DNA from: G041200185 sp041200185
GTDB lineage: Bacteria; Pseudomonadota; Alphaproteobacteria; BNTO01
Length of the DNA: 64,000 nt
NCBI GenBank assembly: GCA_041200185.1
Contig: CP165730.1
Span: 1-64,000 of the forward strand
Direction of reading: 5' to 3'
This document shows positions 39,350 to 48,964 of the stretch, in pieces. Position 1 is the first letter of the stretch. Every line of letters starts with the position of its first letter. The notes under the pieces are model-generated. The model had not been told where the DNA came from. It made no database searches and saw only the letters and a list, made by a program, of their open reading frames with translations. Both the position numbers and the translations under genes were made by a program.

Positions 39350-41695
39350 ATGCCAAAAAGTCGTGACCCTTGGCAGATCCTCTCTGACTTTTGCGCTTCC
39401 TCTTCTCACACACCCGTTGATGACCACATCTTTGATTTTCCGGACCACCCCGGGCAGCTTCATGACCCTTTTGAAGACATCCCTCTTCCCCAGGAAACGT
39501 TAGACATTAAAGCGAAATGTCTTGACGTTACTGTCTCGAGCCCCCTGGGCGATAAGCTTGTTTTTGACTGCATGATCGGTAGTGACACCCTTTCTTCCTT
39601 ATACATCTATCATGTTCGATTGTACTCCACTTCAGCAGATCTCGACCTCTCAGCCATCCTTGGTAAAAACATGACCGTCTGCGTGGCAAGTATGGACGGT
39701 AAAAAGAAGCGCTATTTTTCCGGGCTTGTTACTCACGCTCGGTCTCTTCCAGTATTCTCAGAGGACCCTGACACGAAAACCTATCGTGCCTATTATTCTG
39801 TTATTCTTCAGCCGACGCTATGGTTGGCAACTCTCAACAAGAATTTCCGTGTTTTTATGAAGAAAAAAACGAAGGAAATTATTGAGTCCGTTTTGAAAGA
39901 AGATGGTATTTCTTTTACCAACAAAGCCTCCTCTTCTGGCAATACTGTTCGCGAATACTGCTTGCAGTACAATGAATCTAACTTTCATTTCGTGTCGAGA
40001 CTCATGGAAGAAGAGGGAATTTTCTACTTCTTTGAACACGGCTCCTCCGGCGAAAAGATGATTTTGGCTGATGCCAACAAATCGGCTTCTGTACTCGATG
40101 ATGTCTCCATGATGACGAATCCAAGCCTTTTCATTAACTCCATTTTTCGTTTAAATTCACAAACTCGTCTTGTTACCAAAAAATTCTCAGCGGTCGATTA
40201 CGATTACATGAAACCCGATACAACCTTGAAAACCAGTGGAGCCGGCTCAAGCAAAGCGGGGGAAATCTACGAGTATCCCGGCCTTTTTCTTGATAGTGGT
40301 GTTGCCAGTAAAGTCGGTCCACGTCGGATTCAGTCTATTGGTTGGCCTGAAAACCTTATCTACGGCCGAGGCTCCGTCATCGACTTCGTCTCGGGCTCCA
40401 CTTTCAAGCTTACTCAGCACACAAGAAAGGCTTTAAATCAAAAATACCTCATCTACTCTGTTCGTTTTTTCATTCAGCAGAGGCCCAATACTCCTCCTTT
40501 CCAAAGCGCCGACAATCTCCCCTACATTAATTCTTTCACAGCATTACCGAACGATATTCCTTTTGTTCCCCTCCGAAAGACTCCTAAAACGCGGATTGAT
40601 AGCGTCCAACCAGCTGTTGTCGTTGGTCCACAAGGTAAGGAGATCTATAGTGACAACGAAGGGCGCGTCTTCGTGCAATTTCTTTGGGACCGAGAAGGTA
40701 AAAAAGATGGGAAAAATTCATGCCCTGTTCGATGCATGCAGGGCTGGGCTGGGCCTGGATTTGGTCTGGCCTTTGTTCCTCGAATTGGCATGGAAGTCCT
40801 CGTCGCATTCGAAAATGGCGACCCTGACCGTCCTGTCATTGTTGGGTGTCTCTACAATGGCAAGAATCCTATGCCAGAAACTGTTACAAAAGAGCCACGT
40901 ATCGCTATGCTCAAAACTAAAACTTCCACAAAAGACGGAAACAAGGCAAATATTATGAGCTTCGACGATACGAAAGATGCGGAAAAAATCACTTTTAACG
41001 CTACAAAGGATTATGAACTTTCGTCAAAAGCTGATGATAATCTCTTCCTTTTGCAACAAGATGGCAAAAACACAACGACGAAATTCTACGTTAACGAAGG
41101 CCTTGTCGCCTCAACCATCAAAAAGGGAGAAAATACTTTTACGATCGAAGAGGGAAACGACTCGATTCTGTTAAAAAAAGGCTCTCGAACGATTACTCTC
41201 GAAAACGGTGATTACGTTCTTAAAATTTCAAAGGGATCGCTCACTGTCACAGCCAAGAAGGATATTACGATTTCAACCGACGCCTCTCTGACCGTTTCGG
41301 CAAAAAAGGATATGACCTTTAAGGCTAATGGCGGTATCACCATCTCGGCACAAAAAGATATTTCTATTAAGTCAAACAGTAACATCACAACAAGTTCTCT
41401 CAAGGATACTCAAATCAAAGCTACGAAAAATATTGATATAAAAGCCACCATGGCCATCAACATAAAAGCAACGACAGACGTCAAGATTTCAGCTCTGAAT
41501 TGCTCTGTGAAGGCCACGTTATCCGCAAAAATCGAAGGATTAACAACAGACGTTAAAGCCACTCTCCAACTCAACTGCTCTGCCCTTATGGCTAAGTTGA
41601 GTGGAACTGTAACAGCCGATGTTTCAGGTCTTTCGGCAAAAGTGAGTGGGGCCGGTCTCGCCGCTCTTAGTGGCGCTTTAACGGCTATAGGATAG
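39350..41695 (+). CDS. vgrG: Type VI secretion system spike protein VgrG
   Basis: 781 residues from ATG 39350 (AGG six bases upstream; ATGs at 39335 and 39338 are alternatives). VgrG trimers cap the T6SS Hcp tube and puncture target membranes. The gp27-like part is at the N-terminus (YNESNFHFVSRLMEEEGIFY). The gp5-like OB fold follows (SDNEGRVFVQFLWDREGK, SCPVRCMQGWAGPGFG and VGCLYNG, about residues 430-510). The last 250 residues are a beta-helical needle of short repeats (TAKKDITIS, SAKKDMTFK, SAQKDISIK, KATKNIDIK). No extra effector domain follows the needle. No other T6SS gene is in the window, so it is an orphan vgrG. Its neighbours downstream encode Sec-exported proteins rather than typical adaptors. 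Confidence 0.93.
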   Translation: MPKSRDPWQILSDFCASSSHTPVDDHIFDFPDHPGQLHDPFEDIPLPQETLDIKAKCLDVTVSSPLGDKLVFDCMIGSDTLSSLYIYHVRLYSTSADLDLSAILGKNMTVCVASMDGKKKRYFSGLVTHARSLPVFSEDPDTKTYRAYYSVILQPTLWLATLNKNFRVFMKKKTKEIIESVLKEDGISFTNKASSSGNTVREYCLQYNESNFHFVSRLMEEEGIFYFFEHGSSGEKMILADANKSASVLDDVSMMTNPSLFINSIFRLNSQTRLVTKKFSAVDYDYMKPDTTLKTSGAGSSKAGEIYEYPGLFLDSGVASKVGPRRIQSIGWPENLIYGRGSVIDFVSGSTFKLTQHTRKALNQKYLIYSVRFFIQQRPNTPPFQSADNLPYINSFTALPNDIPFVPLRKTPKTRIDSVQPAVVVGPQGKEIYSDNEGRVFVQFLWDREGKKDGKNSCPVRCMQGWAGPGFGLAFVPRIGMEVLVAFENGDPDRPVIVGCLYNGKNPMPETVTKEPRIAMLKTKTSTKDGNKANIMSFDDTKDAEKITFNATKDYELSSKADDNLFLLQQDGKNTTTKFYVNEGLVASTIKKGENTFTIEEGNDSILLKKGSRTITLENGDYVLKISKGSLTVTAKKDITISTDASLTVSAKKDMTFKANGGITISAQKDISIKSNSNITTSSLKDTQIKATKNIDIKATMAINIKATTDVKISALNCSVKATLSAKIEGLTTDVKATLQLNCSALMAKLSGTVTADVSGLSAKVSGAGLAALSGALTAIG

Positions 41696-41887
41696 TTTTT
41701 TATTTTATTATTATTTTGATTTTGTTGTTTGCTTGTCACAAACCAACGAAATACTTTTCCACTTCATAAGTCTTCCCGCCTTGGATTGTATCTCCAGTAA
41801 AGTTTCTTACCCTTTACCCACTTGTTTTGTCATCGTTTATTTGCCTACAATGATTCTAGGGGGAAGAGCAGATAGGGGGATTGGACA

Positions 41888-42275
41888 CTGAAGGTAAGTT
41901 GTTTTATTTGTGTTTCAGTTTTGGCGTCGGGTGTTGCTGTTGGCAGTGAACAGGAGAATCATAGTTTAGTTATTGATCGTGCATTTCGAGCTCGAGCAGG
42001 TCATTGCTTGGACAGATTGTCATTGCTTGGACAGATTAGAGAGAAGTTGTAAGGAGGCACTAAGCCATATAAAATATGAGGTCGTCCGTTATATTCGAGA
42101 GTGGACTGATTACAATTTGGTGAGAGAGTCTCCTGACATTCCGACGCTTATCGCCAAATTAAATGAATGCGAGCAACTAAATCAGCAGATCGAAGCCATG
42201 CGTAGCAGCATAGAAAAATTCACTGTTCAACAGGAAGGACAGCCGGATAGTGAGGAGTCCGATGATCCTCTGTGA
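41888..42275 (+). pseudogene. Small exported protein, broken by a 19-bp tandem duplication
   Basis: A signal peptide (KVSCFICVSVLASGVAVGS) is followed by a helical Cys- and Glu-rich domain ending EESDDPL. The two halves are in different frames because TCATTGCTTGGACAGATT(G/A) occurs twice in tandem at 42001-42019 and 42020-42038. Removing one copy restores 122 residues through the join (GHCLDRLERSCKEALSH). The expected start is also lost: a good GGGGGA is followed by CTG where deleting one C would give ATG. It is therefore a recently inactivated gene. The C-terminal half alone stays open from 41973. No family recognised. It resembles the 42704 gene in size and layout. Confidence 0.6.
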
Positions 42276-42589
42276 GGATAAGACCTTGTTGGCTCTTCGC
42301 ACGTCAAAATCAGAGGTTTGAATTCTCGGCCCGGGGATTTGTTGCATCCGTCTGCCTGTGTAGGAGCCAATTAGGAGGCGCTAGAGCAAGAAATCATCGT
42401 CTTGTCGAAAGATACAAAATGTTGAGAACCCTGGGAAGAGGGGATGAGCGATGCCGCTCCGCGATGACTCAACGAGATGAAAACCTCATTCTCATGGATA
42501 TTCTCTACGTAAACCACATAAGGGAGCTTGTTGGATATCCAGAAAATAGTAGCGAGAGAATAGACTATGAAGCTAAGTATGTATTTTGA
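42272..42589 (+). CDS. Doubtful small open frame
   Basis: 105 codons from a GTG that overlaps the upstream stop by four bases (GTGA). Arg-rich first half, acidic second half (DYEAKYVF end). No family, signal peptide or clear ribosome binding site. It could be a translationally coupled gene or chance. Confidence 0.3.
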   Translation: MRIRPCWLFARQNQRFEFSARGFVASVCLCRSQLGGARARNHRLVERYKMLRTLGRGDERCRSAMTQRDENLILMDILYVNHIRELVGYPENSSERIDYEAKYVF

Positions 42590-42703
42590 TGGTTGTTGAT
42601 CTGAGTGAGAAGGTTTGGCCAGCTCTCAAGAGAATGAGGTTGACCTCCTCGGTTCTTTTTGGGTAGCCTACCGAATAGGGGGAGGATTTTTTAGGGGGAT
42701 ACG

Positions 42704-43084
42704 ATGAGAGTTGCCGTTTTGGCGTGGTCGCTGTGTGGTCTTATTTCCAGTATCGCACTAGCTAGCGAAGACCAGGAAAACCAGCCATGGATATACCAGA
42801 TGGGGGTCGGACACAAGGTAAATGAGGAGTTTACACGACTTCATTCGAAACTCGATGAAATAGCAGGAATACTACAAAATAACATAGAAACAAGAAAAGA
42901 TGATGCTAAAGCATGGAGAATAGATTTATTACTCAATGAGTGTCGCTCAATCTTGAACGAAACTCAGAACGATTGTCTTAAATATTTCATGAAGTTGGAG
43001 GGGGCAGTCGTGAGAGCCCGAACTTTAGACGTGCCAACTCTGCCACTAGAACCCCCCTCAGATCTCGGAGCAGATCAGAAATAG
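42704..43084 (+). CDS. Small exported helical protein, unknown function
   Basis: 126 residues. ATG 42704 follows AGGGGG. A signal peptide (MRVAVLAWSLCGLISSIALA, cleavage before SED) is followed by a helical mature part of about 105 residues with two Cys (NECRSILNETQNDC) that could form one disulfide, and a Pro-rich tail (LPLEPPSD). No family recognised. It belongs to the set of similar-sized exported proteins downstream of vgrG. Periplasmic or secreted location is inferred from the signal. Confidence 0.7.
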   Translation: MRVAVLAWSLCGLISSIALASEDQENQPWIYQMGVGHKVNEEFTRLHSKLDEIAGILQNNIETRKDDAKAWRIDLLLNECRSILNETQNDCLKYFMKLEGAVVRARTLDVPTLPLEPPSDLGADQK

Positions 43085-44285
43085 AAAAAATGATCCTGCT
43101 CCTCCATTTCGTTGAAGGAGGAACCGCGTTATCCGGTTTAAGGTGGGTTTAAATGGAAAATCTTATGTGTCTCGCAGGAAAGGCCCGCATCGGTTGTGTC
43201 TGTATCCCTCTCCTTGGTAGGGGCAATTTTAACATGGATAGTCTAGCGTTTACGTTAGGTTTATATTGGCGATCAATAATGTTCAATGCGTGTTTATCAG
43301 AATACTTAAACTTTCAAAAAATCAGAAAATGTATTATCTACTACTTAACTTTTTTCTATTGTTAACAGTCGCAGTTTATGCAGCACCTTGGTTTCATAAT
43401 AATCAATAGGTAAGTTTATCAGTTGATTTGATGTGCGATAAATACTTTTCCTTATATAAGTCTTCTAAATCGTTTGTAACTCCTTTCCAAGCAAGACCAC
43501 AAAAAGAAAATGAAATCAAAGTTATCGATAAATTCCTGTCTAAGCTCCACCCTCGGGGCCGTTTAGTGTGTCGGCTGGAGAATTGCGCGCTCAGACTTTA
43601 AGCGGTGGCAGCGCGAACGTCCTGTATGCTTCTCCAAAAAGTAGAGAGAATGAAGTCTCCGCAAAAAATTGTGGATAAAATTATCTAAAGAAAAAATAAA
43701 TTTTAATGTATTTTTTATTGTTGGTATAGTTAATGTTTAAATATGAAAAAATGATTATATTTATTTCATAAAATTACTTATCCCTACGGCTTCAACAATC
43801 TTTCCGGGGCTGCTCCAATTCCGATGTTTTCCTGATCTAGGTCTTTTACCCCTACGGTCTAGACCAAGTATTTATACAAATTAAAAGATGATACAGATAT
43901 TTTGAAATACTTCTATTGACAATCCATATACAGATTACAGCGTAACTCCCTCTTTTCCGATTTCCGACTGATGTGTGCTTTTTGAATATAAAGCCAAATT
44001 ACAGAAACCAACTATAAAAGATAATCAAAAAAAACATAATTACTTCCTGGCGAATTATAATATAACTAGTGTGTAAATATAGCAGTGCATTATTTTTTTA
44101 CTTTTTATCCATTTGTTACCCTATTTCGAAGTAGTAGCAATATTTTTTTCGATCTTCATTATTTCGCTAGGAGCACCAGATGCTGAAACGACATCATTTT
44201 TGACCACCACCATCCCAAACGTCCAACCACCTCACACATATGCTACAATGAAACACTTGGGATTCTCATAAATTGGGGTTGTGGT
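43085..44285. other. Intergenic stretch, very AT-rich in the second half
   Basis: A 70-codon frame at 43153-43365 has a fair ribosome binding site (AAGGTGGG) but composition unlike a protein; left uncalled. One perfect DnaA box (TGTGGATAA) at 43670-43678 is isolated. A weak CTCCTCC/GGAGGA hairpin follows the 42704 gene. Nothing else seen. Confidence 0.4.
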
Positions 44286-44738
44286 GTGCAAAGGTTAAAT
44301 GCGTGGTATTTTGGACTGGCCGCCGTAGTGACGGGGTGTGTAACTTCTGTGCAGCAGCAGGGGCAAAGCCTGAAGGCTATTAATGTGCACGAGATTAAGC
44401 CAGGAATTGACACCATGACTAGCATAGAAGCGCGTTATGGCCGTCCTTCGACGGTTTCTCTATTTCCTGGATCAAGTCATACGGAGCGTTGGTACTATAC
44501 GCATAGGATTCTGCAGGAAACGCCTGTGAAAGGACGTCGATCCGTTACGCATCGTAGCCTTGTTATCACTTTTGATAAATCAGGAAAAGTTGTCCGCTGC
44601 GAAGGCATTGCCGGTGAGCAGAATGTGTCAATCAAAACGAAAACGACACAAGAGAAAGGATACGAAACAAACTTCCTGAAGGAGACGTTTAGAAATATTG
44701 GCAAATTCGGCCAAGGTGGAAGTCTTACACATGAGTAA
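44286..44738 (+). CDS. bamE: Outer membrane assembly lipoprotein BamE (SmpA/OmlA)
   Basis: 150 residues from a GTG. The N-terminus is a lipoprotein signal with lipobox VTGC (Cys18). The SmpA/OmlA domain follows: INVHEIKPGIDTMTSIEARYGRPST, then RWYYTHRI and LVITFDKSGKV. BamE is a periplasmic lipoprotein of the BAM complex that inserts beta-barrel proteins into the outer membrane. Monocistronic. The C-terminal 30 residues (KTTQEKGYETNFLKETFRN) extend beyond the core domain. Confidence 0.82.
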   Translation: MQRLNAWYFGLAAVVTGCVTSVQQQGQSLKAINVHEIKPGIDTMTSIEARYGRPSTVSLFPGSSHTERWYYTHRILQETPVKGRRSVTHRSLVITFDKSGKVVRCEGIAGEQNVSIKTKTTQEKGYETNFLKETFRNIGKFGQGGSLTHE

Positions 44739-45133
44739 GCTAGCCGAGAGAGGCTGACAAGGATGGTCCTTTAGACGCCTTCCTCCGTGGGGTTTGTGCG
44801 CGGTTCTTTCGGGTCAGCAGTGTTCCCCTTGCCTTTGTCATACTGCTCTAAGAAGGAGGAGAAAAAATATGGGTCTTCCTACATCTCTTAGTTTTAAATA
44901 CTGCAGGTGTTTTTAAAACTTACGTTTAAGTGTTTGACTGCGCTTAGGACTATTAGGCGTGGTTTCATGATTTTCTCAAGCATCGAGTTGCCAGTAACTA
45001 AAGGTCTTGCGTCATCTCGGCCTAACCGAAGGTTTGTTGAGGAAATGAGACTTCCAAGCAATGTAGTAATTTGACACTTTCCTTGTTTGTGTGCCAGGAC
45101 CGACCTTGGGTTCGGGGCTTAGGGAGATTACGT
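44739..45133. other. Spacer with a strong ribosome binding site and a 16-codon frame
   Basis: AAGGAGGAG at 44853-44861 precedes ATG 44869, but the frame stops after 16 codons (MGLPTSLSFKYCRCF). This may be the stump of a lost gene. No other feature seen. Confidence 0.4.
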
Positions 45134-45478
45134 ATGCAATTTATGAGATGCGCCGTTGTGGCGATGGTTTTTGGATGTTTAAACGCTTCAGGGAGTGATC
45201 ATAAGGATGGATGTGGTTTCGAGAATAATCCCTCTTGGCGAACTTTGTTCGGTTCGAAAATAGAACGCAATTCATCGACTCGGCAACAAGTCTTACAAGA
45301 GGACACAAATCAAGGCGATGATAAGAAGGCTAGAGCGAAGACTAGACAACTAAAACGGACCTTATCTGTGTCTCGGAGCGAAGAAGTTGAAGAGGCCAAT
45401 AAAAACGCTCATTCTTCACGAGAGGTATCAACGCCAAACAAGGAAAAGGATTCGGTCGAGTCTAGTGAAAACAAATAA
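45134..45478 (+). CDS. Small exported charged protein, unknown function
   Basis: 114 residues. ATG 45134 follows AGGGAG at good spacing; the frame opens earlier without a site. Signal peptide MQFMRCAVVAMVFGCLNASG, then a low-complexity, Lys/Glu/Ser-rich mature part (DDKKARAKTRQLKRTLSVSR, SREVSTPNKEKDSVESSENK) that is probably disordered. No family recognised. A good terminator lies 50 bp downstream. Confidence 0.65.
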   Translation: MQFMRCAVVAMVFGCLNASGSDHKDGCGFENNPSWRTLFGSKIERNSSTRQQVLQEDTNQGDDKKARAKTRQLKRTLSVSRSEEVEEANKNAHSSREVSTPNKEKDSVESSENK

Positions 45479-45527
45479 AGGAAGAGTGTTACTGATTTGA
45501 TATCCGAGAGAAACCTCTTCTTGTAGT

Positions 45528-45557
45528 AGGCAGTGTTCTGTGGAGCACCGCCTTTTT
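45528..45557 (+). terminator. Rho-independent terminator
   Basis: AGGCAGTG (45528-45535) pairs with CACCGCCT (45546-45553) with one mismatch and a ten-base loop, then TTTTT. It ends the 45134 transcript and lies between convergent genes. Confidence 0.7.
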
Positions 45558-45650
45558 GTTGGATTTTAATTAGCTCGCTTATATCGATTTTTGAAAGTGC
45601 ACGGGGGAGTGGAGGTACGATCAATTCTGCCCCCTCCCGCTCATGAATCC

Positions 45651-46480
45651 TTATTCAGGATTGGATGATTTTTCCATTACCTCTTTTCCCTGTTGGTTGT
45701 TTTGCTTCGCTTGAATCCAATTATCTATGCTGTCACATACTTCATCGTTATCATCAAGTGTATATGTGCAGTCTTTGCATAGTTCGTTAACAAAGTCATA
45801 AGCTTTTTGATAACTCCAACCGCCAAGACTATCGCAGACGATAGGATGAAGTTGAGTGAAATCGACCCCCACGCTATCTATAAGTAGATCCCCTATCGTC
45901 TTGGCAAGCAAGTGCCTATTTTTCTCGTACTCATCTTTCTGCGCAGCTAACTTGTTCGCCGGGACAGCGTGGTCTGATTTCTGTGGTTCCACGCTTTCAG
46001 TTTCGGAAAGGGACCCAGAGAGTTGCTGAATATTCGTGTTAATATTCTCAACTTGCTTCTTTACTTGTCGAATAAGTTCTTTGATGTTTTCCGGCCACGC
46101 ATCCTCCTCAGTCAATTGCTTGATACGCTGATTGCTGTACCGTCTAGAGTTTCGGTTCAGAAGTTGGAAAAAAATGACCGAATCTCTTCCTTTGGCCCCC
46201 AAGATACACGCATATCTTCGTATTGGATTGGTTTATATGCCTCAATCCACGGCTGCACCTTGGCATAACGACTACACAGTTGGTAGAATTTAGCAAGTCG
46301 ATCAGGTTCACGGCTCTCTAATAGGTCGTAACCCGTTTTTGCTAGCGCCTTGAAGGAAGCTTTAACGTCTTCCAAATTAGTCCCACAGGGGGTCAACAAA
46401 TTCTCGTATTCCGATGAATGCGCACTCGTTAGTGCAGCCGTCATTCCTAAAAATAACGAAGAAATTTTCCTAACTATCAT
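45651..46480 (-). CDS. Exported protein of unknown function, frameshifted at an A7/T7 run
   Basis: ATG 46480 follows GGAGG and opens a signal peptide (MIVRKISSLFLGMTAALTSA, cleavage near AHS). The first frame continues 100 residues to SWGPKEEIRSFFSNF and stops; the second frame (45651-46202) carries about 175 more residues, rich in Gln and Glu (KELIRQVKKQVENINTNIQQ) with three Cys near the end. They join at the seven-base run 46168-46174. One added base gives 276 residues without interruption (SFFF-QLLNRNSRRYSNQR). No family recognised. The run length suits slippage or phase variation as well as error or decay. Confidence 0.65.
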
Positions 46481-46795
46481 AGATACCTCCAAAAAATAAA
46501 ATTAACGACATCAACAACCCATTGAATTATTGCGCATTCGCATCTGAATGTAAACTTTGTTATTTGTTAATGTGTTCAAATGCGTTCTCGGCTTTAACGA
46601 ATTGCAGGTACAACATCGATCATTTTTTGATACTCTGAGCCGAGCTGATGCGATCGATTGCTCCGCGACATCCTCGCCAGCTACGGAGGAGCTTATCCTT
46701 CCGTACGGGACCGTCCACGTCACTATGTAAAGGCCTCATTCCCGTCACGTACTGCAAGAACCACTGTAATCCCCATAAAATTTACAATGCATCCA

Positions 46796-47740
46796 CTTAA
46801 AATTTTCGACAAATACCTCTTGAATTGCTACATGAAGGGAACTAACTCACACCTCTAAAAGGCGGTTAGGCGTCTATTCTTGAGTCTCGGAGCTGAATCT
46901 TTTTGCTCTTCATTTATAGGATCACTCTGCATTTGTGAATGTACTCGGAACGGACCGACTTGTAAAATATAAACAGCGATAAAGATAACCTGAGCATTTC
47001 GAGAGATGGACTGTAACATCGAGTTCGCCGATGCAACCGGGCCAGAGAGCGCCTTAAACTCGAGCTAAAACTTTCAACCAAACGCGTCTCGGGTTTAGAA
47101 ACAATATGTCGAACATTTTTACAGTGTTTAAATTGCTTTTTGTAAGAAAAATTGCCATACAGACAATGATTAAATCATGTCTACCTCCTTTTCTGATGAG
47201 CCTTTTACACATTTATCCTGGCCCGAGGTCGATGTCAAATGAACGAAGAAGCAGTCTATTCCGATCTGCAGCCGTCCAACCTCGAGTTGTACAGTCTTTT
47301 TTAACGTACGTATAGAGCTCGTCCATCTTGCAGACATCGATCGAATTCTGAGGCTGTCTTTCTACAGCCCAACCTTCCTGGCGAATCCAACGAAAAATCG
47401 TTTGATTTCCATACGGTTTTCCAATAAATAACGTAAAAATTCGAGCCATACTCCGAAGACCAAAACTATCAGGTCGAGACACTCATCCTTTTCCCTGTCT
47501 GACTCTGGATATTGGACCCGGCCATCTTTTTCGATCTGATGTCGATGACACTTTCGGCACAAAAATCGCCGCTGGCCACCCGAAAATCCATCCTTCCAAA
47601 ACTGTTACCTCTACATCGTCGACACTTATGGGTCCCTCATTTGCTTCACTCCAAATGCGTGATAGAATAACGCTAAGTAAGCCACATTTTTTAGTCATTG
47701 CTGGATTGATGTTAATCAAAAATATATTGTTCAACATGTT
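46796..47740 (-). mobile_element. IS1-family element, second subtype, decayed
   Basis: Minus-strand pieces give a nearly complete IS1 transposase (see next entry). The 46796-46915 end, with the last transposase codons, is repeated at 49935-50050, which fixes this border. The other border, near 47740, is only approximate. The protein differs clearly from copies 1-3, so it is a separate IS lineage. Confidence 0.65.
46855..47640 (-). pseudogene. IS1-family transposase remnant, second subtype
   Basis: In order on the minus strand and in shifting frames: zinc ribbon (CRRCRGNSF, then DGFSGGQRRFLCRKCHRHQ), helix-turn-helix (FGLRSMARIFTLF, NQTIFRWIRQEGW), first catalytic Asp (CKMDELYTYVKK), a damaged middle without the second Asp motif, HCKNVRHIVSKPETRLVESF with the catalytic Glu, SLEMLRLSLSLFIFYKSVRSE, and a tail ending KDSAPRLKNRRLTAF. 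At least four frameshifts. Confidence 0.7.
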
Positions 47741-47799
47741 CCTCTAATGATACACTAACGACAGGTCGAGGTTTTTACGTATTTTTACAGGAGTTCTTT

Positions 47800-48659
47800 A
47801 TGATACACAAAGGTTTGTGTGCAGGGGTCATGGCGTCCAGTTTTTTGGAAGTCTGGTGGGATCAGCCGCCAGTCTGAGCGATGGACACAGTATAGAGTTC
47901 TATACTTTGGGGCTACACGCTCGTCATGGCGTCCAGTTAGGAGATGTACGTCCTTACTACCATCCATCCGCAAACGGACAGCCTAGTCAGGAGGATTTAG
48001 AGGAGACTTGTGTTGGTCATCTTTTGAAAAGCGTTGACTCAGCAAACGACAGAGATCACGTAGGATCCATTGTTAACTGCTACCTAAACTCGCCGGAAGC
48101 TAAAAGTCGTTGGGAAAGAGCAATAACTGCTGTCAATAAAGCAAAATCAAGATTTGATCAAAAAATTTATGATCGGCGCAAAAAAATGATGATTGAGCCA
48201 TTTTGGTGCACGGTAACGCTAGATGGGACGGAGTATACGTTAACACGAACTGAATTGGAACTTTTCCTAAAAGTCGAGAAAAGATTAAAATCATTTCTAG
48301 AGAAGGAAGTCTCGATTGAGCAAGGGAGAGATTCTATAAACAACAAACAAAATGATAAAATAATCGAGTTCGACAAACCACTTCTATTGTGTGATTTGTA
48401 CGAAAACGCTCGTTTGCGGATTCGTGCAACCATGAGAAGACAATTCCGTTTGGACCCTAAAGAGACAATTATCATTTTTACCAAATTTAGTCCTGAAGAC
48501 ATCAACATCGGTGAGATAGCTCAGAGTACCACCAAAGTTATTAAAGGACCTTGTTCTGCAAGGGATTGTCAATCTAAGGATGGGATAAGAGGGTTCTCTA
48601 TCCCGTTTGGTAAAGACATAAACTGCTTTGTGTTCGATAAGAAGTCTGATCAGAAATAA
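47800..48659 (+). CDS. Exported protein of unknown function, frameshifted at a T6 run
   Basis: ATG 47800 follows CAGGAG. It opens MIHKGLCAGVMASS, then meets a stop in its frame. The long frame, open from 47817 to 48659, continues the signal peptide as FFGSLVGSAASLSDGH and then a 250-residue mature domain (TVTLDGTEYTLTRTELELFL, FDKPLLLCDLYENARL, PKETIIIFTKFSPEDINI). They meet at TTTTTT, 47841-47846; one added T restores 286 residues. The alternative is translation from GTG 47817 without a full signal. The sequence GTCATGGCGTCCAGTT occurs at 47827 and again at 47933. No family recognised. It lies between IS remnants. Confidence 0.65.
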
Positions 48660-48964
48660 CGATCTGTTGTGAATGCGACCAAAAAGGAGGGTTTATCAAG
48701 AATTAGGTAGAGTCGCTGTCCTTTTAAGATGGTGACAGAGGCTTAGTCAATCTTCCTTTTTTGCGGGACACATAGGTCACTTTCATTCGTTGATTTCCCA
48801 AATAATCTGTCATCGTGAAATTTGTGGCAATCCTCGTTTAGGTTGGGTGTGTTCTGCGTGCGGTTGGCAGTTCAATAGGTTATGAAGGTTTCAAAGGTAT
48901 TTTATTAAAATTAAAATTCTCCATAACAGCCTTAAATCAGCTCAATATTTTAAATCAAATTTTG
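48660..48964. other. Spacer
   Basis: No gene. The pattern AAAAAGGAGG ... CCTTTTTT about 80 bp apart could form a long-range stem, but is not convincing as a terminator. Confidence 0.4.
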
